From contig NZ_CP180537.1 in assembly GCF_047777955.1 (NCBI RefSeq), forward strand, positions 3,720,001 through 3,784,000: a stretch of 64,000 nt of DNA. The letters run 5' to 3'. This DNA comes from Didemnitutus sp047777955. Its GTDB lineage: Bacteria; Verrucomicrobiota; Verrucomicrobiia; Opitutales; Opitutaceae. Below the pieces are notes generated by a model. That model made no database searches. It was not told the DNA's origin and was given only the letters and a program-made list of their open reading frames with translations. Every line of letters begins with the position of its first letter. Positions within the stretch are counted from its first letter, which is position 1. Positions 16,866-25,110 of this stretch are shown here, one piece after another. The position numbers were made by a program, and so were the translations under genes.

Positions 16866-18116
16866 TTACTCGTAACGCAGGGCGACGACCGGATCGAGAC
16901 GCGACGCGCCCCAGGCGGGGGCGAAGCCGGAAACGACGCCGGTGACGACGGAGACCAGGACGCTGATGACGACGAGGTCGGGCGAGAACGCGACGGGGAA
17001 GTTCGGCGCCGCCTCGCGGATGGCGAGGAAGAGCGAGAAGGAGATGCCCATGCCGATGACGCCGCCGATGAGGCAGATCGAGACGGCCTCGACAAGGAAC
17101 TGGAGCAGGATGCTGCGGCGGCGCGCGCCGAGGGCCTTGCGCGTGCCGATCTCCTTGGTGCGCTCCTTCACCGAGACGAAGGTGATGTTCATGATGCCGA
17201 TGGCGCCGACGAAGAGCGACAGGCCGGTGATGAAGAGGCCGGCGAGGGCGATGCCGTTCTTCACCGGGTCGAGCTGGGCCTTGAAGGCCTGCTGCTCGTT
17301 GATGTCGAAATTGTTTCTCTCGCCCGGCTGCTGGCCGCGCACGCGGCGCATGGCGCCGACGAGTTCCTCCTTCGCCTCGGCGAGGCGGCGCTTGTCGGCG
17401 ATCTTCACGCGGATGTCGACGCCGCGGCGGATGGAGTTGAACTTCGAGTAGGCGTTGAGCGGCACGAGGACGAAGTTGTCCATGCTGAACAGGCCGAGGA
17501 ACTCGCCCTGCTTGGCGAAGACGCCGATGACCTCGAAGGGCTGGCCGTTGATGGCGACGGTCTCGCCGAGCGGCGAGCGGCCGGGGAAGAGCGCCTCGGC
17601 CACGTCGAAGCCGAGGGTGCAGACCTGGCGGCCGGTGCTGGCCTCGGCGTCGTTGAACATGCGGCCCTCGGCGTAGTCGGTGCCGGTGAGCTGGGAGTAT
17701 TCCGCCTCGGTGCCGGCCATGTAGATGCCGCTGACGCGGACGTCGCCGTATTTCACCGTGCTGGAGCGGCCGGCCACGGGGACGGCGAAGAGCAGCTCGG
17801 ATTTCTCGGTGCCCGCGATGAGGCGGTTCAGGGCGGTGGCCTCGCGGGCCTGCGGGTTCGGGCGGTTGACGTAGTTCCACCAGTCCTCGACCGGGCCCCA
17901 GGGCCATTTCTGCACGTAGAGGACGTCCTCGCCGAGCATGGCGAGGCTGTTCTGGAAGCCGGTGTCGATGCCGCGGATGGCCGTGCCCATGAGGGTGACG
18001 GCCACGATGCCGATGATGACGCCCAGCGCGGTGAGGACGGAGCGCATCTTGTTCGCCCGGATCTGCGCCCAGGCGATGCGGACGGATTCGGTGAACTCGT
18101 AGAGGAGGCGCTTCAT
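16866..18116 (-). CDS. MacB/FtsX-type ABC transporter permease
   Basis: A 416-residue permease with the same architecture as its downstream neighbour: N-terminal helix (MRSVLTALGVIIGIVAVTLM), a MacB_PCD periplasmic domain, then FtsX helices with GAIGIMNITFVSVKERTKEI and GTRKALGARRRSIL, ending ASRLDPVVALRYE. Two non-identical permease subunits with a separate ATPase resemble the arrangement seen in many Gram-negative mechanotransmission or export systems. Start ATG 18116 encodes MKRLLYEFTESVRIAWAQIR. Substrate is unknown; lipoproteins, peptides or macrolide-like compounds are possible. Confidence 0.88.
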   Translation of the reverse strand: MKRLLYEFTESVRIAWAQIRANKMRSVLTALGVIIGIVAVTLMGTAIRGIDTGFQNSLAMLGEDVLYVQKWPWGPVEDWWNYVNRPNPQAREATALNRLIAGTEKSELLFAVPVAGRSSTVKYGDVRVSGIYMAGTEAEYSQLTGTDYAEGRMFNDAEASTGRQVCTLGFDVAEALFPGRSPLGETVAINGQPFEVIGVFAKQGEFLGLFSMDNFVLVPLNAYSKFNSIRRGVDIRVKIADKRRLAEAKEELVGAMRRVRGQQPGERNNFDINEQQAFKAQLDPVKNGIALAGLFITGLSLFVGAIGIMNITFVSVKERTKEIGTRKALGARRRSILLQFLVEAVSICLIGGVIGMGISFSLFLAIREAAPNFPVAFSPDLVVISVLVSVVTGVVSGFAPAWGASRLDPVVALRYE

Positions 18117-18212
18117 GGCGGCGAGGATCGCGGGGAGAAACCGGGGGGGCGAGATGGCGGAGACGAGGAGCGAGCGGGAGGGGACGGGCGGCGTGTTATC
18201 CGCGCCGAGGCG

Positions 18213-18953
18213 TCACGCCTGGCGCACGTCGGACTCGATCAGGCCGTCGCGCAGGCGCACGATGCGGCGGGCGTGGCGGGCGATGTCCTCCTCGTGGGTG
18301 ACGACGATGATGGTGTTGCCCTGGGCGTAGAGGTCCTCGAAGAGCTGCATGATCTCCTCGCCGGTGCGGGAGTCGAGGTTGCCCGTCGGCTCGTCGGCGA
18401 GGATGATGGAGGGATTGTTGACCAGGGCGCGGGCGATGGCGACGCGCTGGCGCTGGCCGCCGGAGAGCTCGTTGGGCTTGTGGCTCATGCGCTCGCCGAG
18501 GCCGACGTTTTGCAGGGCGCGGACGGCCATCTCGCGACGGTCGTCGGGGCCGATGCCGGCGTAGATCAGCGGCAGCTCGACGTTCGCCAGCGAGGTGGAG
18601 CGCGGGAGGAGGTTGAACGTCTGGAAAACGAAACCGATCTCGCGGTTGCGGATGTCGGCGAGCTCGTCGTCGGTCATCGCGGAGACGTCCTTGCCGGAGA
18701 ACTGGTAATGGCCGCTGGTCGGCGTATCGAGGCAGCCGAGCATGTTCATGAGCGTCGACTTGCCGGAGCCGGACGGGCCCATGATGGCGAGGTATTCGTT
18801 GCGGTGGACCTTGAGCGCCACGCCGCGGAGGGCGTGGACGATCTCCTCGCCCATGCGGTAGAGCTTGGTCACGCCCGCGATGTCGATGACGAGCGGGCCC
18901 GGCTCGCGGTAGACGCGCGGCGCGTGGGCGGGAGCGGGAGAGAGGGAGGACAT
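18213..18953 (-). CDS. ABC transporter ATPase (MacB/LolD type)
   Basis: A 246-residue ATPase. Walker A is GPSGSGKST (59-67), the Q-loop is FVFQTFNLLPR, the ABC signature is LSGGQRQR, Walker B is ILADEPTGNLDS, and the switch histidine is in VVTHEEDIA. The DEPTGNLDS sequence and short length place it in the MacB/LolD/FtsE group that partners FtsX-fold permeases. The first 20 residues are a Pro/Ala-rich extension. It lies between the adaptor and the two permeases, all on the minus strand with short gaps, so the four genes form one operon. Confidence 0.92.
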   Translation of the reverse strand: MSSLSPAPAHAPRVYREPGPLVIDIAGVTKLYRMGEEIVHALRGVALKVHRNEYLAIMGPSGSGKSTLMNMLGCLDTPTSGHYQFSGKDVSAMTDDELADIRNREIGFVFQTFNLLPRSTSLANVELPLIYAGIGPDDRREMAVRALQNVGLGERMSHKPNELSGGQRQRVAIARALVNNPSIILADEPTGNLDSRTGEEIMQLFEDLYAQGNTIIVVTHEEDIARHARRIVRLRDGLIESDVRQA

Positions 18954-19004
18954 GAGGGGCGGAAGGGCGGGCGGGGCGCGGGCGAAAGCCGCGCCCGGCT
19001 CGGG

Positions 19005-20402
19005 TTACTTGTTATCGTCCTTCTTGGGCTGTTCGATCATGATGCGCGCGCCGTCCTTGAGCTTGCGGCTGATGGCGGCGTAGCTGCCGGAGACGACCTC
19101 CTCGCCGGCCTTGATGCCCGACTTCACCTCGATGTGGGTGTTGTCGGAGATGCCGGTCTCGACCTTGCGGAGGACGGCCTTGTCGCCCTGGCGGACGAAG
19201 ACGACGCGCTGGAGCTTCTCGGCCTCGCGGCGGGCGTTGCGCTTCTCGGTCTCGACGTCGAGGTCGTTGCCGGAGCGTTCCTTGGCCTCCTTGGCCTTCT
19301 GCTGCTGGACCTCCTCGGTGGTCTTGCCGCCCTCGGCGCGGACGGTGACGGACTGGATCGGCACGGCGACGACGTTGGTGACGGTCTGGGTCTCGATGTC
19401 GACCGTGGCGCTCATGCCGGGGCGGAGCTTCACGTCCTTGTCGTTGATGCGGATCTTCACGAGGAAGTTGGTCACCTCGTCGGAAGCGGAGGCGGCGAGC
19501 GCCGCCTGGTTGGAGCTGCTGGCGCCGGAGGTCAGCGCGGAGCTGCTGATCTCGGAGACGGCGCCCTCGAACTTGCGGCCGGGGAAGGCGTCCACGGTCA
19601 CGAGCACGTGGTCGCCGACCTTGACGTTGATGATGTCGTTCTCGTTCACCTTCACCCGCACCTCCATGTTCGCGAGGTTCGCGATGCGCATGATCTCGGT
19701 GCCGGCGAACTGGTTGGTGCCGACGACGCGCTCGCCGACCTCGCTGGTGAGCGAGCTGATCGAGCCGTCCATCGGCGAGTAGATCGTGGTTTTGTTGAGC
19801 TGGTCGCGCGACTGGTCGACGGAGCCCTCGGTGCGGCGGATCTGGGCGAGGGAGGAATCGTAGTCGGCCTTCGCGACGTTGAGGTTGGTCTGCGCGGCGG
19901 TGAAGTCCGCGTCGGAGATCAGCTTCTTCTGGTAGAGGTCGTTCGCCTGCTTGAAGTCCTGCTCGGCCTTGACCAGGCGGGCCTGACTGAGCACGGAGCT
20001 GGCGCGCGACGAGGCGAGCGCGGCCTCCTGCTGCTCGAGCTGGGCCTTGTAGAAGTCGGGTTTGATGCGGACGAGGAGGTCGCCCTTCTTGACCGTCTGG
20101 CCCTCGACGACCGGGATCTCGATGAGTTCGCCGGCGACCTCGGGGGAGATCTTGACCTCGGTCTCGGGCTGGACCTTGCCCGTGGCGGTCACGACGTGCG
20201 TGATCGTCTTCACGAAGGCCTTCTCCACCGTGACCTGCGTGGGCTTCTCGCCGGCGCGGCCCTTGGCGGCCGCGGCCACGATCACCAGGGCGAGCACGGC
20301 GACGAGGCCGAGGATGATCCAGAGGCGTTTCTTCGATTTCTTCTTGGCCGTGGCGGCCGGCGCGACTGCGGCGGGCTGGGGAGTGACGGTGGACGTAGTC
20401 AT
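19005..20402 (-). CDS. MacA-like periplasmic adaptor (HlyD/RND membrane-fusion protein)
   Basis: A 465-residue adaptor. A lysine-rich cytoplasmic stub (AKKKSKKR) precedes one membrane helix (LWIILGLVAVLALVIVAAAA). Next come a beta-barrel/lipoyl part (ATGKVQPETEVKISPEVAGE, EGQTVKKGDLLVRIKPD), a long coiled-coil hairpin (about 110-200), the return lipoyl strand (TTIYSPMDGSISSL, SEVGERVV) and the membrane-proximal domain. It links the inner-membrane ABC permeases to an outer-membrane channel, which is not encoded in this window. ATG 20402 was selected because it starts the cytoplasmic stub; the in-frame upstream extension is in a region with a terminator. First gene of the operon that continues to 15629. 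Confidence 0.9.
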   Translation of the reverse strand: MTTSTVTPQPAAVAPAATAKKKSKKRLWIILGLVAVLALVIVAAAAKGRAGEKPTQVTVEKAFVKTITHVVTATGKVQPETEVKISPEVAGELIEIPVVEGQTVKKGDLLVRIKPDFYKAQLEQQEAALASSRASSVLSQARLVKAEQDFKQANDLYQKKLISDADFTAAQTNLNVAKADYDSSLAQIRRTEGSVDQSRDQLNKTTIYSPMDGSISSLTSEVGERVVGTNQFAGTEIMRIANLANMEVRVKVNENDIINVKVGDHVLVTVDAFPGRKFEGAVSEISSSALTSGASSSNQAALAASASDEVTNFLVKIRINDKDVKLRPGMSATVDIETQTVTNVVAVPIQSVTVRAEGGKTTEEVQQQKAKEAKERSGNDLDVETEKRNARREAEKLQRVVFVRQGDKAVLRKVETGISDNTHIEVKSGIKAGEEVVSGSYAAISRKLKDGARIMIEQPKKDDNK

Positions 20403-20476
20403 CAGAGGGAAGGGAATTAAAATTAGCGGATGTCCTTGGCCAGAACTATCGCCGCCGCGCCGGCCCCCGAAAAACA

Positions 20477-20502
20477 CAGAGGGGTCCCGATGGACCCCTC
20501 TG
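20477..20502 (-). terminator. rho-independent terminator after the LytTR gene
   Basis: An 11-bp stem (CAGAGGGGTCC/GGACCCCTCTG) with a CGAT loop is followed on the minus strand by TGTTTTTCG. It lies in the 339-base space between the response regulator (stop at 20742) and the adaptor gene (start at 20402). The rest of that space shows nothing recognisable and should contain the promoter of the export operon. Confidence 0.75.
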
Positions 20503-20741
20503 CAACACAACTGATAACTACGAACAAGGGGAGACAAGCGGGTGCCGCCGAAAAACGGAACGGCATTGCGACGACACGTGGCAACCGCACGACGAACAGC
20601 AAACCCGACGGGGTTGGCTGCGGCAGACGGCAAGACCGGCCAAAGAACGAGGGAAAAACACCCGAACCAGGCGGGAGTCGCAGCAGTTTTGGGACAAACG
20701 GCCCGGTGCCGGGATGGACGGGGCCGGCGCCGCCGGCCGGC

Positions 20742-21584
20742 TCAGAGCGCCGAGCGCATCAGCTCCTGGAGGCGGTCGTGATAGCCGCGGCTGAGCCGGA
20801 GCTTGGTGCCGTCGTGCAGGACGACGGCGTATTCGCCCGCGAACGACGGGCTGAGCTTCTTCACCCGGTCGAGGTTCACGATCGTCGAGCGGTGGATGCG
20901 GATGAAGCGCTTGGAGTCGAGCCGCTCCTCGAGGTTCGCCATCGTCTCGCGCAGCAGGTGCACGCGGCCGGCGGCGTGGAACTTCATGTAATCGCCCTCG
21001 GCCTCGATCCAGTCGATGTCCTCGGCCCGGACGAAGTAGATCTCGCCGCCGGAGCGCAGCAGGATGCGCTCGCGCGTGATCGACTCGGGCGCCGCCGGCG
21101 CGTCGGCCGCCGCCGCGGGGGCGGCGGGCGCGGCCGGGGCCGCCGGGGCGGACGCGGCGCCGGCCTGCAGGTGGGAGAGCAGGTGCGAGAGCTTCTCGCT
21201 CAACGCGTCGGTCTGCCGGCGGACGAGCTCGGATTTGGCCCGGCGCAGGGCCGTCCAGAAGCGGTCGTCCTCGAACGGCTTCAGCAGGTAGTCGACCGCG
21301 TTGACCTCGAAGGCCTGCAGCGCGTGCTGGTCGAAGGCCGTGACGAAGATCACCGCGGGCGGCTGCGGCCCGAGCGCCTCCAGCACCTTGAAGCCGCCCA
21401 TCTCGGGCATCTGCACGTCGAGGAAGACGAGGTCGGGCTTCTCCGCCCGGATCCGGCGCAACGCCTCCGCGCCGGAGGCGGCTTCACCCACGACGAGGAT
21501 GTCGGGATCGCTTTCGAGCAGCAGCACGAGGCCCCGGCGTGCCGCCGGTTCATCGTCCACGACCATGGTTCGGATCTTGTTCAT
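20742..21584 (-). CDS. LytTR-family response regulator
   Basis: A 280-residue response regulator. The receiver domain (1-120) has the acidic pair at Asp10/Asp11 (VVDDEP), the phosphoacceptor Asp56 in FLDVQMPEMGG and the conserved lysine in YLLKPFEDD. A 35-residue Ala/Pro linker follows. The LytTR DNA-binding domain (about 175-275) includes IDWIEAEGDYMKFHAAGR and KRFIRIHRSTIVNLDRVKKL. It would bind direct repeats upstream of its targets after phosphorylation by the histidine kinase whose gene overlaps its start by four bases. Its targets could include the export operon immediately downstream; this is inference. Confidence 0.92.
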   Translation of the reverse strand: MNKIRTMVVDDEPAARRGLVLLLESDPDILVVGEAASGAEALRRIRAEKPDLVFLDVQMPEMGGFKVLEALGPQPPAVIFVTAFDQHALQAFEVNAVDYLLKPFEDDRFWTALRRAKSELVRRQTDALSEKLSHLLSHLQAGAASAPAAPAAPAAPAAAADAPAAPESITRERILLRSGGEIYFVRAEDIDWIEAEGDYMKFHAAGRVHLLRETMANLEERLDSKRFIRIHRSTIVNLDRVKKLSPSFAGEYAVVLHDGTKLRLSRGYHDRLQELMRSAL

Positions 21585-22675
21585 GCGCCGGCGGCGGCCG
21601 CGGACGTCGTGAACGGCAGCACCAAGCTCACCGTGACGCCGTGGCCTTTTTCACTCTTCAAAACCATCTGGTAGTCCGCGCCGTAGTGCTTCTCCAGGCG
21701 CTCGCGCGTGTTCGTCAGCCCGACGCCCTCGGCCAGCGGCGCCGTGCGCGCGTCGAAGCCCGGGCCGTCGTCGCGCACCTCGACCTGCAGGCGCCGGCCG
21801 CGCACGCGCGCGGAGATGCGCACCCGGCCCGCCTCGGCCTTCTGCGCCACGCCGTGCAGGATCGCGTTCTCGACCACCGGCTGGAGGAACAGGTTCGGCA
21901 CCAGCGCGCCCAGCGCCTCCGGCTCGGCCTCCGCCTCGTAGCGCAGCCGCTCGCCGAAGCGCGCCTGCTGGATCTCGAGGTAGCGCGAGAGGAAATCCAG
22001 CTCCTGCCGCAGCGTCACCGTGTGCACGCGGCTGCTCTCGAGCAGCGCGCGCAGGAGCGTGCTGAGCCGCGCGATGAGCTGCACCGCCTCGTCGTTGCGC
22101 CGGTCGCGCACGAGCACGGAGATGGTGTTCATCGTGTTGAAGAGGAAGTGCGGGTTGAGCTGGTTCTTGAGCGCCTTCAGCTCGGCCTGCACCAGCTGCG
22201 CCTCGAGCTGGGCCGAGCGCAGCGACTCCCGCTGGTAACGCTCGCGCATGCGCAGCGCGTAGGTGACGCCGATCACCGTCCAGTAGTAGACGACGTCGAT
22301 CAGGTTGCGCCCGTAGAAGCCGCGCGCCGCCCAGTGCCAGAAACCCTCCGGCGACTCCCGCCACGAGGTCGAGGCCACGAACACGCGCGCGAGGTAGAAC
22401 CCCGCCATGAGCGCGAAGCTCATCGTGACGTGGAAGCTCACGCCGCCCACCCAGCGCCCGCGGTTCAGCGGCACGGCGTCGCGCAGCCACACCACCACCG
22501 GCACCAGCACCGCCCACAACACCGCGCGCTGGAACTGCCCCTGCGCCACGGACCAGAACGCGACGTTCGGCTCCATCACCCGGGTGTTGAAGTAGACCTC
22601 CGTGCTCAGGGCGAGTCCCACGAATACCCAAAGGGCCGCGAGGATCAGCCAGCGGACAACACGGTGCTCGGTCAT
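21581..22675 (-). CDS. LytS/YehU-type sensor histidine kinase
   Basis: A 364-residue kinase of the His_kinase family (PF06580). About four membrane helices occupy residues 8-140 (WLILAALWVFVGLALS, AVLWAVLVPVVVWL, VTMSFALMAGFYLARVFV, VVYYWTVIGVTYAL), followed by a coiled coil and the phosphoacceptor His176 in LNPHFLFNTMNTI. The HATPase domain shows LFLQPVVENAILHG (N box) and DDGPGF (G box), with GVGLTNTRERL. No extracellular sensor domain is present, so the signal is probably sensed in the membrane. ATG 22675 was chosen as the start before the first helix. It overlaps the response-regulator start by ATGA. Confidence 0.9.
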   Translation of the reverse strand: MTEHRVVRWLILAALWVFVGLALSTEVYFNTRVMEPNVAFWSVAQGQFQRAVLWAVLVPVVVWLRDAVPLNRGRWVGGVSFHVTMSFALMAGFYLARVFVASTSWRESPEGFWHWAARGFYGRNLIDVVYYWTVIGVTYALRMRERYQRESLRSAQLEAQLVQAELKALKNQLNPHFLFNTMNTISVLVRDRRNDEAVQLIARLSTLLRALLESSRVHTVTLRQELDFLSRYLEIQQARFGERLRYEAEAEPEALGALVPNLFLQPVVENAILHGVAQKAEAGRVRISARVRGRRLQVEVRDDGPGFDARTAPLAEGVGLTNTRERLEKHYGADYQMVLKSEKGHGVTVSLVLPFTTSAAAAGA

Positions 22676-22776
22676 GACAGAGCCGACTTGGTGCTTCCGA
22701 TACACATCGACTTCAAGCGGATTAATTGTCCCGGAAATGGGACCGCCGCGGGCCGCGCGCGCCGGGCCGCCGACGC

Positions 22777-23799
22777 TCAGCGCCCGCCGGATGCATGCGA
22801 TCGCGCCACGCTCACCGCGTCCGGCCAGGCATTCGTCGCACCGCCCAGCGCCTCGCGCCAGCGCCGCGCCAGCCACGGCGCGAACAGCGTGCCCTTCGAG
22901 CCGAGCGCGCCGAACAGCCCGATCCGCGCGTCGTGCCGCCAGCCGGCCGCGGGCAAGCGGTCCGGCAGGCTCACGCGCACGCCGGCACGCTGCTCGATCA
23001 CCGTCAGGTTTCCCGGGACGAACGCGCGCGCGGACGCCAGCAGGCTCGCCCGCGCCGTCGCGCTCGCGGCCTCGTCCTCCACCCCGGGCTCGTAGGTCGC
23101 CCCCACCCTCGCCCGCCCGGGCGCGTCGGCGATGGCCCACGTGCCGCGGCTCACCGCGTGCCCGACCGGCAGCTCGGACCCGCCCACGTGCAGGATCTCG
23201 CCCTTCGCCGCCTCGAACGGCAGCTCCGGGAAAAATTCGCGCGCCAGCACGCCGCGGCCGGTGCAGAGCACCGCCGCCGCGAAGCGCTCCCCGCGCCAAA
23301 CCACGCCGGTCGCGTCCGCCTGCACTTCCGCGTGCGTCACCGCCGCCGCGCACAGCACGCCGCGCGCGCGCCAGCGCTCCGCCGCGCGCGTCAGGAGCGC
23401 GGGCAGGTCCACCCACGCCGCGCCGTGGATCTCCACGCCGCCGTCGGCCGCGCGGGCGAAGGGCGCCAGCTCGCCGCTCGCGAGCTTCCGCGCCGCCCGC
23501 GCCGCCTCCGTGGCGTTGGCGAACAGGCGCCGCAGGCGCAGCGGATGCCACAGCGTCACGCCGAGCTCCGCCTCAACACCGCGATACCAGTCCTCCGCGA
23601 ACGGCCGCAGCTCCTCCACGCGCCAGACCTTCACGAAGCGCTGGCCCTGCACCGGATTCACGAGCCCGGCCGCGGCCATCGAGGCGGCGCGCGCGTGCCC
23701 GTCGCTGGCGATGGCGAACGGCACGCCGGCGCGCTCCAGCTCCAGTCCGAGCGCGGTGCCGGCGAGCCCCTGGCCCACGATCAGCACGCGCCCGCTCAT
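22777..23799 (-). CDS. FAD-dependent oxidoreductase (DAO family)
   Basis: A 340-residue flavoprotein of the D-amino-acid-oxidase/glycine-oxidase superfamily. The N-terminal Rossmann dinucleotide motif is VLIVGQGLAGTALGLELERAG (GxGxxG at 9-14), and AAAGLVNPVQGQRFVK matches the second conserved segment after the FAD-binding strand. A C-terminal flavin-contact segment GLFGALGSKGTLFAPWLA is typical of the FAD-binding end. It resembles the C-terminal domain of MnmC in the NPVQGQRF and LGSKGTLFAPW motifs, but the methyltransferase half is absent. Substrate is not predictable. The gene starts three bases after the kinase gene ends, so they are translationally linked. Confidence 0.8.
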   Translation of the reverse strand: MSGRVLIVGQGLAGTALGLELERAGVPFAIASDGHARAASMAAAGLVNPVQGQRFVKVWRVEELRPFAEDWYRGVEAELGVTLWHPLRLRRLFANATEAARAARKLASGELAPFARAADGGVEIHGAAWVDLPALLTRAAERWRARGVLCAAAVTHAEVQADATGVVWRGERFAAAVLCTGRGVLAREFFPELPFEAAKGEILHVGGSELPVGHAVSRGTWAIADAPGRARVGATYEPGVEDEAASATARASLLASARAFVPGNLTVIEQRAGVRVSLPDRLPAAGWRHDARIGLFGALGSKGTLFAPWLARRWREALGGATNAWPDAVSVARSHASGGR

Positions 23800-23802
23800 T
23801 GG

Positions 23803-24531
23803 TCACACCGCCGCCAGCGCGGCGCCGACGATGCCGGCGTCGTTGTGCAGCTTCGCCGGCACGACCTTCGCCTGCGTGCGCAGCAGCTTGAACCAGGCCT
23901 TGTGGTCCTGGCTCACGCCGCCGCCGATGATGATCAGCTCGGGCGAGAACAGCCGCTCGACCACGCGCAGGTAGACGTTCACGCGCTCGGTCCATTCCTT
24001 CCAGTCGAGGTCGAGCTTCGTCTTCACCGCCGCCGAGGCGAAGCGCTCGATCGGCTCGCCCTCCCACGGGATGTGGCCGAGCTCCGCGTTGGGGAAAAGC
24101 TGCCCGCGATAAAACAGCGCCGAGCCGATGCCCGTGCCGAACGTCAGCATCAGCACCGTGCCCGCGCGGCCCTTCCCGGCGCCGAAGCGCATCTCGGCCA
24201 GGCCGGCGGCATCGGCGTCGTTGGCCAGCGCGACGCGGCAGCCCGTCGCCCGCGCAAAGATCCGCGCCCCGTTCTGGTTTTCCCACTCCGCCCCGAGATT
24301 GCCCACCGCGCCGATGTGGCCCTCGCGCACGATGGCGGGGAAGCCGATGCCGACGCGGCCCTTCCACTTGAAATGCTGCACGATCTGCCGCGCCGCCGCC
24401 AGGCCCTCGGCGCGCGGACACGGGCTGGAGATCGGCACGCGGAAGCGCTCCGCGAGCAGCCGGCCGGTCTGGAGATCCACGGGCGCGGCCTTGAAGGACG
24501 AGCCACCGATGTCGATGCCGAGAACTTTCAT
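23803..24531 (-). CDS. ppgK: polyphosphate glucokinase-like ROK kinase
   Basis: A 242-residue ROK-family sugar kinase. The phosphate-1 motif is GIDIGGSSFKAAPVD at the N-terminus, the catalytic/sugar-binding region has LANDADAAGLAE, phosphate-2 is LTFGTGIGSALF, and adenosine-side LIIIGGGVSQDHK is near the C-terminus. The combination with LGHIPWEGEPIERFAS is characteristic of polyphosphate/ATP glucokinases, which phosphorylate glucose to glucose 6-phosphate using polyphosphate. The zinc-binding CxCGxxGC loop of other ROK enzymes is absent, as expected for this subgroup. ATG 24531 is the start before the phosphate motif. Confidence 0.8.
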   Translation of the reverse strand: MKVLGIDIGGSSFKAAPVDLQTGRLLAERFRVPISSPCPRAEGLAAARQIVQHFKWKGRVGIGFPAIVREGHIGAVGNLGAEWENQNGARIFARATGCRVALANDADAAGLAEMRFGAGKGRAGTVLMLTFGTGIGSALFYRGQLFPNAELGHIPWEGEPIERFASAAVKTKLDLDWKEWTERVNVYLRVVERLFSPELIIIGGGVSQDHKAWFKLLRTQAKVVPAKLHNDAGIVGAALAAV

Positions 24532-24576
24532 GGGGAAAGCCGCGCAACGTAGTAAACCGCACGCGCCGCGCAATCC

Positions 24577-25038
24577 TCAGCTGCCGGCTGTGACACGCGC
24601 CGCCTCGTCGGGCGTCGCCGGCCGCACCGCCACCAGCTCGACGTCGAAACGCAGCGTCGCCCCCGCCAGCGGGTGGTTGGCGTCGAGCGTCACCTGGTCG
24701 CCCTCGACCGCCACGACCGTCACCACCGGCGCATGCCGGTCCGGTCCGGCCAGGAACTGGTCGCCCACGCGCACCTCGCCGTCGATCGGCAGCTGCCCGC
24801 GCGGCACGCGCTGGACCAGCTCCTCCTCGCGCCGGCCGTAGCCGAGCTCCGGCGGCACGGCGACTTCGCGGCGCTCGCCCACGGTCATCGCCACGAGCGT
24901 CTGCTCCAGCCCGGGCACGATCTCCTGCGCGCCCTCGACGAAGCTCAGCGGCTCGCCGCCGCCGCGCGACGTGTCGAGCACGCGGCCGTTGTCGTCGCGC
25001 AGGGTGTAGTGGAAAGTGAGGAGGCGGATCGCGGCCAT
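24577..25038 (-). CDS. slyD: SlyD-like FKBP-type peptidyl-prolyl isomerase
   Basis: A 153-residue FKBP-type PPIase/chaperone. FKBP strands appear as LLTFHYTLRDDNGRVLDTS and EIVPGLEQTLVAMTVGERRE, and an inserted IF chaperone flap follows (LVQRVPRGQLPIDGEVRVGD, then LDANHPLAGATLRFDVELVA), matching SlyD order. The histidine-rich nickel-binding tail of E. coli SlyD is missing; the protein ends TPDEAARVTAGS. It is expected to assist folding in the cytoplasm. ATG 25038 is chosen because the fold begins immediately after it. Confidence 0.88.
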   Translation of the reverse strand: MAAIRLLTFHYTLRDDNGRVLDTSRGGGEPLSFVEGAQEIVPGLEQTLVAMTVGERREVAVPPELGYGRREEELVQRVPRGQLPIDGEVRVGDQFLAGPDRHAPVVTVVAVEGDQVTLDANHPLAGATLRFDVELVAVRPATPDEAARVTAGS

Positions 25039-25110
25039 GGACGCCCAGTTCACCGGTCGCGCCGCCGCCAAGACAAGCCGATTTCCGTTCCCGCCCGCGG
25101 CCGCGCCGGT

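Noticed and set aside
16671..20420. A 1249-codon open frame on the plus strand opposite the export operon.
   Set aside because: Composition (Asp/Gly/Arg/Val-rich) and lack of domains show it is a shadow of the four ABC-exporter genes.
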